From: Methylobacterium sp. R2-1
Lineage (GTDB): Bacteria; Pseudomonadota; Alphaproteobacteria; Rhizobiales; Beijerinckiaceae
DNA length: 64,000 bases
Assembly (NCBI RefSeq): GCF_014191355.1
Contig: NZ_JACHWM010000013.1
Coordinates: 1 to 64,000, forward strand
Reading direction: 5' to 3'
Under the pieces are notes generated by a model. That model searched no databases, was not told the origin of the DNA, and was given only the letters and a program-made list of their open reading frames with translations. This document shows positions 52,238 through 60,726 of this stretch, piece after piece (the first letter of the stretch is position 1; every line of letters starts with the position of its first letter). A program made the position numbers and the translations under genes.

Positions 52238-52765
52238 TCAGCCCGCTGGGGGCTCCACCGCGCGACAGGTCAGTTCGGCGTCGACGGGGCAGCCGACGCA
52301 GGCCTCGTAATCACATAGCCGGCAGACCGCGTAGGCGCGATCGAGATCGGTGACGAAGCCGCGCAGAACCTTCTCTGCCAAAATTCCAAAGGTCTTCCGC
52401 TCCTCAACCGTCAGAACTGTCAGCGCTTGTGTGACCGTATGATCTCTGGAGGCGATCACGGCCTGACATGTCACTTGACCGGCGGCGGTCAGTTGTAGCG
52501 CGACGGTCCGCCGATCTTTGGCGGATGGTGTCCGGATCACAAGCCCGTCATCAACCAGGCGGTCGACCAAGCGGACAGTGCCCGGATGCGACAGCCCGAG
52601 GGACCGGCGCAGCCGCTCGATCGTCATGCCGGGATCGTGACCCAAGAGTGCTAACGCCGCTGCTGCGGGCCCGAGTTCTGGTGCCTGTGCCTGCGCCTCG
52701 CGCAGCATCGCATCCGAGAGACCTAGCGCCAGCGCGCCGATCACGTTTTCGCTTCGACTGACCAT
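52238..52765 (-). CDS. MarR-family regulator with cysteine-rich C-terminus
   Basis: 175 residues. Winged helix: MTIERLRRSLGLSHPGTVRLVDRLVDDGLVIRTPSAKDRRTVALQLTAAG, the typical MarR recognition helix and wing. The C-terminal extension holds a compact cysteine cluster, CRLCDYEACVGCPVDAELTC, with five Cys in 20 residues, which is not part of the normal MarR fold and could bind a metal or sense oxidants such as hypochlorous acid. It is divergent from an RclC-like membrane protein with a palindrome just before each start, a classical autoregulated repressor arrangement. Confidence 0.9.
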   Translation of the reverse strand: MVSRSENVIGALALGLSDAMLREAQAQAPELGPAAAALALLGHDPGMTIERLRRSLGLSHPGTVRLVDRLVDDGLVIRTPSAKDRRTVALQLTAAGQVTCQAVIASRDHTVTQALTVLTVEERKTFGILAEKVLRGFVTDLDRAYAVCRLCDYEACVGCPVDAELTCRAVEPPAG

Positions 52766-52777
52766 TTCACGTAAATA

Positions 52778-52792
52778 TATGCGCCACGCATA
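52778..52792. promoter_or_regulatory. Probable MarR operator, regulator-proximal
   Basis: Palindrome TATGCGCCACGCATA, 12 bases before the MarR start codon. It shares both half-sites (TATGCG / CGCATA) with the second copy at 52816-52830; the centres of the two sites are 38 bases apart. Placement over the regulator's own promoter or ribosome-binding site suggests autorepression. Confidence 0.7.
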
Positions 52793-52815
52793 GACAGCAA
52801 GGCGGGATGCGATTA

Positions 52816-52830
52816 TATGCGTGACGCATA
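52816..52830. promoter_or_regulatory. Probable MarR operator, target-proximal
   Basis: Palindrome TATGCGTGACGCATA, 15 bases before the ATG of the RclC-like gene, almost identical to the site at 52778-52792. The half-sites differ only in the spacer. Binding would block transcription of the membrane protein gene. Confidence 0.72.
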
Positions 52831-52845
52831 CATTGGAGTGCCACG

Positions 52846-53343
52846 ATGCAAACGCTGTCCTTTCAGAGCCTGACGCGCATGGCGCAGGACCGTGCGATCG
52901 CCGTCACCGGCGTCGGCCGTGTTCTCGCGCTTACAGGTGTCGTCCTACCGCTGTTTATGATCGGTATCCTCAAGTTCACCGCGGTCGAGGTCGAGGCGCT
53001 CAAGCCCGTCATCAGCGGCACGCCGTGGCTCGTTTGGCTTTACTCCGCCTTCGGTGAGTCAGGCGCCTCCTATCTGCTCGGCACCGTCGAAGTTATTACG
53101 GCTTTGCTGTTCGTGGCTTCGCCGTGGTCGGCGCGCGCTGGAACCGTCGCCGGCGCGATCGGGTCGCTTACCTTCGCAGTCACATCCTCGACGCTTCTCG
53201 CCCTTCCGATCTGGGAGGAGGGATCGGGTGGCTTCCCCTGGCTCAACGCGCTGGGCTCATTCCTCATAAAGGACGTGGCGCTGCTCGGCGTCAGTCTCGT
53301 CGTGCTCGGCGAAAGCCTTCCACGGCTGCGCGCGAACGCCTGA
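52846..53343 (+). CDS. RclC/YkgB-like (DUF417) membrane protein
   Basis: 165 residues, four hydrophobic helices. VGRVLALTGVVLPLFMIGILKFTAVEVEALKPVISGTPWLVWLYSAFGESGASYLLGTVEVI is characteristic of the DUF417 family, whose E. coli member RclC protects against reactive chlorine. Its control by a divergent Cys-rich MarR regulator rather than the AraC-type RclR is a variation on that theme. ATG 52846 follows TTGGAGTG. Function by homology only. Confidence 0.85.
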   Translation: MQTLSFQSLTRMAQDRAIAVTGVGRVLALTGVVLPLFMIGILKFTAVEVEALKPVISGTPWLVWLYSAFGESGASYLLGTVEVITALLFVASPWSARAGTVAGAIGSLTFAVTSSTLLALPIWEEGSGGFPWLNALGSFLIKDVALLGVSLVVLGESLPRLRANA

Positions 53344-53356
53344 GTAGCGAGAGGTA

Positions 53357-53509
53357 GTGAAAGCCGTGAACGACGAACAGCGGATCCTACGCGTCTCGGT
53401 GGTCGCGACCGTGACGCTCGCCATCGCCGGCGTCACCGTGGGCCTCGCTGCCGGGGCCACCGCGATCGTCTTCGACCCGCCAAACCTTCGGCACCCGCGC
53501 TGCCGGTAG
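53357..53509 (+). pseudogene. Cation-diffusion facilitator, N-terminal fragment
   Basis: GTG 53357 opens a 50-codon frame with EQRILRVSVVATVTLAIAGVTVGLAAGATAIVFD, the first transmembrane helix and the IVFDG-type metal-site entry of a cation-diffusion facilitator. It then shifts at NLRHPRC and stops. A further 40 codons in another frame (53490-53624, FGTRAAGSLWLALGLPVV...) run to the integrase start but are not recognisable. The remaining five helices are missing. Truncation next to an integrase suggests a site of recombination. Confidence 0.55.
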
Positions 53510-53626
53510 CCTCTGGCTCGCCCTCGGCCTGCCCGTCGTCCCCGAAATGCGGGAGGGCCGGCGTCAATCCGATTTCGGCTTCACCTACGAAGCCCTTCCC
53601 ACCACCGCAGAGAGGAGTGCCTGATC

Positions 53627-54802
53627 ATGGCGACGGTTCGTCAGAGGAAAGAGCCGAGCAAAAAGACCGGCAAGAAGGCTTGGTACGTCGACTATGTGGA
53701 CCAAGGAGGCGTGCGTCGGCAGGAGACCCCGAAGTCGGGATTGAAGCGCGACGCCGAAGCCTTGCGCATCAAGATTGAGGCAGAGGTAGCGCGCGGCGAG
53801 CATGTGCCCGAGGCGTGCGCCCTCACCGTCAAGGAAGTGGCGGATCTGTTCATGCAGGATCAGCAACAGCGTGCGGATGACGGTCGTATCGGGCGCGGCC
53901 GGTTGGTCAACGTAGACATTCACGTCCGCAAGACCATCGTTCCTGTCATCGGGGCCATCGCGGTGTCGAAGCTGCGCGCCACTGATATTGAGAGGATCTA
54001 CGCCGAGGCGGTGCAGGCGAAGACGCTCTCGCCGCGCACCGCCCGGCAGCGGATCGGCACGCTTAAGATGATCCAAGATTTTGCCGTGCGCCGCGGCTAT
54101 ATGAAGGCCAAGCCGGTAGATCAGGTGCTCGAAGATCTCCGGGGCGTCGGCGTGAAACCAATCCGCCGGCTGAGCCGCGCCAATGTGCTGCGCATCCTTG
54201 AGGCCTCGAAGAAGCGTCGGCGCCGTTGCTGGCCGCGATCCTGCGCGCAAGCATCCCTGATGATCCACCTCGCAGCGCTCGCGGGACTGCGCTTTGGGGA
54301 GATCACCGGGCTCAAGGTCGAGAACGTGGATCTGGAAGCGGGCGTGCTGCGCATTGTCAACAGCATGTCGCGGTACGACGGACACAAGGGGCCGAAGAGT
54401 GAGGTGGGTTATCGGACCTTCCCCATCTCGTCGCCCCTCGCCGCAGTGTTGCGGGCGTGGCTCGCTGAATGGCACGTCCCAAACGAGGCGGGCCTACTCA
54501 TCACCACGAAGGACGGCACGCCGACCAAGCTCCAATCGTTCCATGAGGACCACTGGAAGCCGCTTCTGCACGACCTCGGGCTCGGCAACCCGGGCGACGA
54601 ATACCACTTCCATGCCCTCCGCGGCTTCGCTGTCTCCATGGCGTCGAGACACGTCCCGATCACGGACCTGCCGCGCATGTTCGGTCACAAGCACCTCGAC
54701 GTGACGTTGCAGCACTACCTGCACGAGCTGATGTCCGACACAGACAAGGCCGATGCAGTCGAGCGGATGGCGCTAGAAATCGTCTCGCAGCCCGCTCTTT
54801 GA
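53627..54802 (+). CDS. int: Tyrosine recombinase / phage-type integrase
   Basis: 391 residues. N-terminal DNA-binding region (arm- and core-binding), then the catalytic domain with the complete set of residues: Arg222 in AGLRFGEI, His329 and Arg332 in HFHALRG, His354 in FGHKHL, and nucleophile Tyr364 in LQHYLHE. It should be active. Ribosome-binding site GAGGAG lies just before ATG 53627. No excisionase or tRNA gene borders it, so the attachment site is not obvious; the truncated CDF gene immediately upstream may mark one boundary of the integrated element. Confidence 0.92.
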   Translation: MATVRQRKEPSKKTGKKAWYVDYVDQGGVRRQETPKSGLKRDAEALRIKIEAEVARGEHVPEACALTVKEVADLFMQDQQQRADDGRIGRGRLVNVDIHVRKTIVPVIGAIAVSKLRATDIERIYAEAVQAKTLSPRTARQRIGTLKMIQDFAVRRGYMKAKPVDQVLEDLRGVGVKPIRRLSRANVLRILEASKKRRRRCWPRSCAQASLMIHLAALAGLRFGEITGLKVENVDLEAGVLRIVNSMSRYDGHKGPKSEVGYRTFPISSPLAAVLRAWLAEWHVPNEAGLLITTKDGTPTKLQSFHEDHWKPLLHDLGLGNPGDEYHFHALRGFAVSMASRHVPITDLPRMFGHKHLDVTLQHYLHELMSDTDKADAVERMALEIVSQPAL

Positions 54803-54911
54803 CGTGAGAAAAATGCGGGAGTTTGCGAGCGCCCGTTAATAAGTGACTGTCGTACATTAGATTTTAGCACCCCCGGTTACCTTCGAGGAGTATCGCGGGA
54901 TGGTTGGCGCC

Positions 54912-56084
54912 TCAGGCGAGCGTTCGATCGCGGCCCGCGCCGTATCCGACGGCGGCGAACAACAGCCCGAACGCCACCAGGACAGCGAGCGGCAGAGACC
55001 ATGTGCCGGTGAGATCGTGCAGCAGCCCGAAGGTGAAGGGTCCGAACGCCGCCAGCAGGTAGCCGACCGATTGCGACATCATCGACAATGAGGCCGCCTG
55101 ATGGTGGTCGGCCGCGCGCAGGCTGATGAAGGCCAGCGCAAGCGGAAGACAGGCGCCCCCGCCCAATCCCGCGACGATCATCCAGAGATAGGCCCCGGCA
55201 GGGAACAGCAGCACCCCGCCCATCGCGACCGCGACCAGCAGGGCGGCCACGCACGCGACCCGGCTTTGGTCCTTCGCGCGCCCGAGGATCAGCGGCATCA
55301 TTGCGCTCACCGCGAGCGCGACGAGTTGGAAGAGCGTGATGAGCAGGCCCGCCTCGGCGGGGGCATAGCCATCGTGCTGGAAAATCGTGGGGAGCCAGGC
55401 GACCGCTACGTAGAAATAGAGCGACTGCAGCCCCATGAAGCCGGTGACCAGCCATGCCACGCCTGAGCGCCAAACCGGCATACGCTTCGAGGCACAATGT
55501 CTGTGGGCATCCCCGCCCGTGCGAAGGGCAATCGGCGACCATGCGAGCGCCGCGACGAACGCGGGCACCGCCCAGATGGCCAACGCCGTCTGCCAGCCAC
55601 CCGGAAGCCAGGTGGCGAGGGGAACAGCAAGCGCGGACGCCACGGCTGCGGTGAGGCCGAGCGTCACCGCATAGAGCGTGGTGAGGCCCTTTACGCGATC
55701 GGGATAGTCGCGCTTGATGATGCCGGGAACGAGCACGTTCCCGATCGCAATGCCGCCGGCGAGGCAAGCCGATCCGGCGAACAACGCCATGGTCGATCCT
55801 GAAGACCGGATCAGGATGCCGGCCGCCAATAACAGGAGAGCGGCGACCAGCGTTCTCTCTGCCCCAAAGCGCCGTCCGAAGTGCGCGAGCGGCGCGAATG
55901 CGGCGAGCGCGAGGAGCGGAAGGCTGTTCAGCAATCCGGCCGCGGTCAGCGACAGGCCCGTCGTCTGGCGGATCGGTTCGATCAGCGGTCCAACGCTGGT
56001 CAGCGCCGGGCGTAGGTTCGCCGCCAACAGCAAGAAGGGCAGGATGGAGAGAGCTGGGCCGGGTGGCCTGTTACGCGTCGGCAC
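54912..56084 (-). CDS. MFS exporter, CynX/NimT family
   Basis: 390 residues and 12 helices. The N-terminal FLLLAANLRPALTSVGPLIEPIRQTTGLS is the hallmark of the CynX/NimT branch (NLR in helix 1), and FGRRFGAERTLVAALLLLAAGILIRS is the loop 2-3 signature variant. E. coli NimT (YeaN) exports 2-nitroimidazole under control of the divergent AraC-type NimR, and the same gene arrangement occurs here with the regulator at 56236. It probably exports a small cyclic or anionic compound; the natural substrate is unknown. Confidence 0.9.
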   Translation of the reverse strand: MPTRNRPPGPALSILPFLLLAANLRPALTSVGPLIEPIRQTTGLSLTAAGLLNSLPLLALAAFAPLAHFGRRFGAERTLVAALLLLAAGILIRSSGSTMALFAGSACLAGGIAIGNVLVPGIIKRDYPDRVKGLTTLYAVTLGLTAAVASALAVPLATWLPGGWQTALAIWAVPAFVAALAWSPIALRTGGDAHRHCASKRMPVWRSGVAWLVTGFMGLQSLYFYVAVAWLPTIFQHDGYAPAEAGLLITLFQLVALAVSAMMPLILGRAKDQSRVACVAALLVAVAMGGVLLFPAGAYLWMIVAGLGGGACLPLALAFISLRAADHHQAASLSMMSQSVGYLLAAFGPFTFGLLHDLTGTWSLPLAVLVAFGLLFAAVGYGAGRDRTLA

Positions 56085-56235
56085 GATCGTTCCTCGGGTT
56101 GGTGAGGCGGTCGTTGGCTGCGCTTCCCTTCAAGGGAGACGCCGCATTGCCTCCGCGCTTTACTAGCGTACCCCAAGGTGGCTGTATCTTGCCTACCAGG
56201 TCACTCGATATTCAAATCCGGACAAGTTGCTACCG

Positions 56236-57033
56236 ATGGTACTGCCGCTCGACTCGCTCCCGCTCGATCCCGTCCGGCATCCCGTGGCAGCGCTTCACGT
56301 CGAAGGGGCCAACTATCAGATCGAGATCCCTTCGCACGCTCATGACCATGGCCAACTCATCCTGGCACTGCGGGGGGCGGTCACCTGTCATGTGCCGGCA
56401 GCGATGTGGATGGTCCCGCCCGGGCAGGCGGTATGGATCCCGGCCGGCCTAGAGCACCGCAGTCCGGCAACCCCTAATGCACGTATGTGCTTCTTGTTTG
56501 TCGACACGCATGCGGCGCGACTTCCGGCACAATGTTGCACTCTGCAAATCACGCCGATGATCCGGGAGATGATCCTGCATCTGGCCGATAATTCCAACGC
56601 GGACCAATTGCCCGACGATGATACCTTGCTCTTGATGCAGGTATTGTTGAGCCAGCTCGAGCGAATGCCAACGGGCGGACTCGAACTCCCGGTCTCTTCG
56701 CATCCGAAGCTCAGGCAGTTTCTTGACGGGCTCTCCGCCGATCCCGCGGATCGCCGCACGATAGGTGAGTGGGCAGGACAGCTCGCGATGAGCGAGCGCA
56801 CCTTGGCGCGGCTCGTCGTGAAGGAGACCGGCATGACCTTCGGCCGCTGGCGCCAGCAATTGCATCTGCTGATCGCGTTATCACAGCTCGCCGGAGGTGC
56901 ATCGGTGCAGCGAGTTTCCGAAGCACTGGGGTACGAGTCGCCGACCTCCTTCATCATCATGTTCAAAGGGGCGCTCGGGACGACGCCGGCACGCTATTTC
57001 GATGATAAGGCGCCTAGGAGCCCGTCCGAGTAA
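56236..57033 (+). CDS. AraC-family regulator, NimR-like
   Basis: 265 residues from ATG 56236 (a TTG at 56227 is also in frame). Cupin-like sensor domain: HAHDHGQLILALRGAVTCHVPAAMWMVPPGQAVWIPAGLEHR, then the two HTH motifs IGEWAGQLAMSERTLARLVVKETGMTFGRWRQQ and VQRVSEALGYESPTSFIIMFKGALGTTPARYF. It is divergent from the MFS exporter gene and likely represses it. The last codons (RSPSE) and the stop at 57031-57033 lie inside the left terminal repeat of an IS1182 element, so the native end has been replaced by insertion just after the HTH domain. Confidence 0.9.
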   Translation: MVLPLDSLPLDPVRHPVAALHVEGANYQIEIPSHAHDHGQLILALRGAVTCHVPAAMWMVPPGQAVWIPAGLEHRSPATPNARMCFLFVDTHAARLPAQCCTLQITPMIREMILHLADNSNADQLPDDDTLLLMQVLLSQLERMPTGGLELPVSSHPKLRQFLDGLSADPADRRTIGEWAGQLAMSERTLARLVVKETGMTFGRWRQQLHLLIALSQLAGGASVQRVSEALGYESPTSFIIMFKGALGTTPARYFDDKAPRSPSE

Positions 57034-57582
57034 TTCTCTCGACGGCGGGGACGGAGGGCGATTCACTCGGCTCATGGCCAAGGTGTTTCGCTCCTGGGAT
57101 GTCGATCAGGGCTGGCTTCTGCCGCCCTCGCTGTACGGGTTCGTGCCGCCCGGGCACATGGCGCACTTCGTGCGCGACACGGTGCGGGAGGCATGCGACC
57201 TATCGGGGGCATCACGGGCTATCTTGCTCCGGGTCGAGCGCGTCATGGCGAGGCTGACGCGGCCGGCCGCCGGAGGCTGACCAAGATGCCGTTGATGAGC
57301 GCGATGGCTGCGCGCCTGAAGCGGGCTGGCCGCCGCAGTCGCTATCGCCTCAGGAAGCAGGTGGTCGAACCCGTGTTCGGGCAGATCAAGCAGGCCCGAG
57401 GCTTCCGGCAGTTCCTGCTCAGAGGCCTCGATCAGGTCCGGGGTGAATGGGCGATGATCTGCACTGCCCACAACCTCCTCAAGCTGGCGAAGGTCGGGAG
57501 TTGAGACCAGGGCAAACGACCTGATCGTCGAAATTCTCATGCCAATCTCAACACGCAAACCCGTTACTCAGACGGGCTCCTA
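57015..57582 (+). mobile_element. IS1182-family element, internally deleted, with both terminal repeats
   Basis: Terminal inverted repeats TAGGAGCCCGTCCGAGTAA (57015-57033) and TTACTCAGACGGGCTCCTA (57564-57582) are complementary apart from one base. Between them the transposase head starts at ATG 57074 (VFRSWDVDQGWLLPPSLYGFVPPGHMAHFVRDTVREACDLS) and, in another frame, the tail runs to 57504 (RLKRAGRRSRYRLRKQVVEPVFGQIKQARGFRQFLLRGLDQVRGEWAMICTAHNLLKLA in segments). About 900 bases of the DDE core are missing. It was inserted at the 3' end of the NimR-like regulator gene. Confidence 0.85.
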
Positions 57583-57732
57583 GCGCGGGGTGGGTCCGGC
57601 TCAAGCAGACCTGCACTTTGCCAACACCCCAACGTCGCCCAGTGGCCTTGGCTCAGCTCGACTTGGTCGCTGACTGGCCCACACCGTAAGGGCACCCGGG
57701 TGCTTCAGCACCAGGCCCAGCTTCACCATCAA

Positions 57733-58554
57733 TCAAAGTATCTCATCAGGGCAGCATCTCTTGTGATCCCCAAAGCCTTGCACTGAGATACTGAACGAGT
57801 GGTCCGCGTGACGGTGGACAATTGCGCTCACGTTGTAGACTGTCGCCAACGTCGCGGACGTGACCGTCATTTCGGGTGTCCCGTCGGCGGCGACGGCCCC
57901 ATCCCGGATTAGGATCATCCGGTCGGCCCAGGATGCCGCGAGGCCGAGATCGTGCAGCACCGCAACCACTATTAAACCCTCCTCACTCAACCTGCGCAAC
58001 AAGGTTAGGACGGCATGCTGGTGGTGCAGATCAAGTGCGCTGAGCGGCTCGTCGAGGAGCAGGAGGCGCGGTCGGCGCACGAGAGCCTGTGCAAGGCTCG
58101 TCAACTGCCTCTGACCGCCCGATAGGCGATCGAGCGGAACATCGGAAAGGGATGTAAGTCCGAGACGGTCAAGGGTCGCGACGGCCTGCGCGACCGTCTC
58201 GACCGGTGCCAGCCGCCGCGCCTCGCCGGACCGGCAGGCGTGCACGACGGCCTCCAGCACCGTGAAGCCGAGATCATGCGGCAGGGTTTGCGGCATGAAG
58301 GCGATGCTCGCCGCCCGCTCAGCCGGTCGGGCGCCGATCAGTTCGTGCCCGTCGAGACGAAGGGAGCCCTCGACCGGCACCAGTCCTGCGAGCGCGCGCA
58401 GGAAGGTCGACTTACCGGCGCCGTTCGGCCCCGCCACAATCGTCAGCCGACTTGGCTCGATCGCTGGCAGCGTCAGGTTTGCCAGAACTGTGCGGCGTCC
58501 GTATCGCGCGCGCATCCCCTCGACGACGAGACCGCGCTCCCGTTCAAGCGTCAC
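57733..58554 (-). CDS. Ferric-siderophore ABC transporter ATPase (FecE/FhuC type)
   Basis: 273 residues from GTG 58554, which overlaps the permease stop by 11 bases. Walker A GPNGAGKST (42-50), signature LSGGQRQLTSLAQ, Walker B LLLLDEPLSALD, switch His in AVLHDLGLAAS. Last gene of a five-gene iron-siderophore operon. A longer open frame exists upstream but it overlaps the permease gene fully in another frame. The C-terminal tail ends GDHKRCCPDEIL with a Cys pair, unusual but of no known meaning. Confidence 0.9.
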   Translation of the reverse strand: MTLERERGLVVEGMRARYGRRTVLANLTLPAIEPSRLTIVAGPNGAGKSTFLRALAGLVPVEGSLRLDGHELIGARPAERAASIAFMPQTLPHDLGFTVLEAVVHACRSGEARRLAPVETVAQAVATLDRLGLTSLSDVPLDRLSGGQRQLTSLAQALVRRPRLLLLDEPLSALDLHHQHAVLTLLRRLSEEGLIVVAVLHDLGLAASWADRMILIRDGAVAADGTPEMTVTSATLATVYNVSAIVHRHADHSFSISVQGFGDHKRCCPDEIL

Positions 58555-59623
58555 GACGGCCCCGGCGAAGGATGAGCGCGAGAAAGAACGGCACGCCGAC
58601 CAAGGCTGTAACAATGCCGATCGGCAGCACGACCCCTGGTACGATGAGCTTGCTGACGGTCGAGGCCAAGGACAGAAGAAGCGCGCCCGTGCAGAGGCTC
58701 ATCGGCAGGAGAAGGCGGTGGTCTTCGCCCGTCAGCAGCCGCGCGAGATGGGGGCCGACCAGCCCCACGAAGCCGATCGTCCCGACGAATGCGACCGCTA
58801 CCCCGGTCAGCACACTGATCCGCAGCATGGCAGCAAGGCGCAGACGGTCGACGTCGACCCCAAACGTTCGCGCGCGCTCAGATCCGAACCTGAGCGCCGT
58901 CAGCCCCGAGGCGGAGCGTAGGGAGAGCGGGACGACGACAGCCAGCGCCAGAGCCAAGACTCCAATCTGCGGCCAATCGGTCCGACTCACGTTGCCCATG
59001 GTCCAGAAGACGAGCTGCTGCAGCGCCTGCTCCGTCGCGGCGAACTGCAGGAGCGCAACGAGTGCGTTGAACGAGAAGAACAGCGCGATCCCGAACAGCA
59101 CGACGGCGTCGCGCCCACCTCGAAGCCGCGACAGCACCTGGAGGAGCAGGGCAGCGCCGAACGCGAACGCGAAGGCATAGACCGGCAGGATCCAGGTCTG
59201 CGGCAGGAAGGGGAGCGTGGTGCCGAGCACGATGCAAAGGGCCGCGCCGAAGGTTGCGGCGGAGGACAAGCCGAGGGTGAAGGGGCTTGCCAGCGGGTTG
59301 TCGAGGACCGTCTGCATCTCCGTGCCGGCGAGCGACAGCGCTGCGCCGACCAGGATCGCCGTAACCGCTGGGGGAAGGCGGATCGCACGCACGATCGTCG
59401 CCTCGCCGATCGTCACACCCGCCGGATCGAGGAGCGCACGCAGCACCTGGCCTGGTGACAGCAGTGCGGGACCCGTGCCGATGTCGAGCAGGAAGGCCAA
59501 CCCAACGCACAGGCCGGCGAGGATCAACCAGGCCGCCCGCCGCCACTGGGTTCGGCGGTAACGTGCAGTCAGGTCGTGCACGGTTGTTCCGGACAGGGCG
59601 CTCTCCGTACGGGACCAACTCAT
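58544..59623 (-). CDS. Ferric-siderophore ABC transporter permease (FecCD family)
   Basis: 359 residues, about ten helices. RLPPAVTAILVGAALSLAGTEMQTVLDNPLASPFTLGLSSAATFGAALCIVLG and FVGTIGFVGLVGPHLARLLTGEDHRLLLPMS are the FecCD landmarks. A single permease gene implies a homodimeric channel. It overlaps the binding-protein gene by 4 bases upstream and the ATPase gene downstream. Confidence 0.92.
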   Translation of the reverse strand: MSWSRTESALSGTTVHDLTARYRRTQWRRAAWLILAGLCVGLAFLLDIGTGPALLSPGQVLRALLDPAGVTIGEATIVRAIRLPPAVTAILVGAALSLAGTEMQTVLDNPLASPFTLGLSSAATFGAALCIVLGTTLPFLPQTWILPVYAFAFAFGAALLLQVLSRLRGGRDAVVLFGIALFFSFNALVALLQFAATEQALQQLVFWTMGNVSRTDWPQIGVLALALAVVVPLSLRSASGLTALRFGSERARTFGVDVDRLRLAAMLRISVLTGVAVAFVGTIGFVGLVGPHLARLLTGEDHRLLLPMSLCTGALLLSLASTVSKLIVPGVVLPIGIVTALVGVPFFLALILRRGRRDA

Positions 59624-60726
59624 TGCGGGGAAATCCAGTAGGTCCCATCCATCGGGACAGCGAGGAAGCGTGTGTTGAGTTCGGCTAGTGTGGCGTCCGG
59701 ATCAACGTCGCGCGTCAGGTCCGGGTGCAGCCACTTGGCCAGGACCTCGACCGCCAGCACGTTCACCGGAGAGACGCTGAAGCCCTGCCACAGGCCGTAG
59801 GCCCGGCCGGAGCGGATTGCGGAGAGCTGCGCGAGCCTGGGCGTTTGAAGGACCGCTGCGAGTGCGGCCTGTGCCGTCTCGCGGTCGACGCCGGTGCCGA
59901 GCACCAGTCCGCCCTTATCGGCAAGGTGGGTGCCACCGGTCGCGACATAGACCGCCGGATCGAGGCCGAGAAGAGCCTCGGCGCTGACCTGCCCAGATGC
60001 ACCCGGGAGAAGCGCGGCCGCCGCATTACGCCCTCCGGCGGCTTGGATGTCGTCGCTGAAGGTTCCCTGGCCCGGAGAGAAGCAGCAGGGCGTTGCCCCG
60101 GCATGGGCGTGCAGGAAGACGACGGGCTGCGTGTTCCGATCCTGCAAGCGGGCCGCGACGGCGGCAAGATGCGCCCCAATGAAGCTGGTGAAGGCTTCCG
60201 CCTCCTGATCTCGCTCGAGCAGACGTCCGAGCAGCCGCATCACTGGTCCAGTGTCGCGCAGGGGGTGACCGTGCAAGTCGATCACCGCAACCGGGATGCC
60301 CGCAGCAGCGAGCGCGCGCAGCAGCGGGTTTACCCCATCGGAGGCGACGCCACCGGCTTGCGTGCGATCGAGGATCACGAGATCGGGTGCGAGCGCGATC
60401 GCCTGCTCTGTCGGGAAGCCGCCAGGACCTGTCTCGATCACCGGCAGCGTGCTGAGGCGCGGGAAGTAAGCGGCGTAGGCCTTGTGAATGTCGGGGCTCT
60501 GCCGCTGAAGATCGCGCCCGATGCCCACGAGACGATCGACGACGGTCCGGTCGAGGATGGCCAAAGCCGGGAGGCCGCGACCAGCGGCTAGGAGGATGCG
60601 CCGGGCCGGCGCCTCCAGCGTGACCGTGCGGCCGAGGCTGTCCGTTGCCGTTATAGGTGCCGCGATCGCTGGGGCCGCCCCGAGCAGCAGAACGGCGGCC
60701 GTGAGCGCGCGTATGAGCCGGCCCAT
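59620..60726 (-). CDS. Periplasmic ferric-siderophore-binding protein
   Basis: 368 residues with a signal peptide (IRALTAAVLLLGAAPAIAAPI) and a class-III binding fold: DSLGRTVTLEAPARRILLAAGRGLPALAIL, ALAPDLVILDRTQAG, ALLGLDPAVYVATGGTH. It should deliver the siderophore complex to the FecCD-type permease. Its start overlaps the stop of the esterase gene by one base. The segment around HAHAGATPCCFSPGQGTF contains a Cys pair of unknown role. Confidence 0.88.
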   Translation of the reverse strand: MGRLIRALTAAVLLLGAAPAIAAPITATDSLGRTVTLEAPARRILLAAGRGLPALAILDRTVVDRLVGIGRDLQRQSPDIHKAYAAYFPRLSTLPVIETGPGGFPTEQAIALAPDLVILDRTQAGGVASDGVNPLLRALAAAGIPVAVIDLHGHPLRDTGPVMRLLGRLLERDQEAEAFTSFIGAHLAAVAARLQDRNTQPVVFLHAHAGATPCCFSPGQGTFSDDIQAAGGRNAAAALLPGASGQVSAEALLGLDPAVYVATGGTHLADKGGLVLGTGVDRETAQAALAAVLQTPRLAQLSAIRSGRAYGLWQGFSVSPVNVLAVEVLAKWLHPDLTRDVDPDATLAELNTRFLAVPMDGTYWISPQ

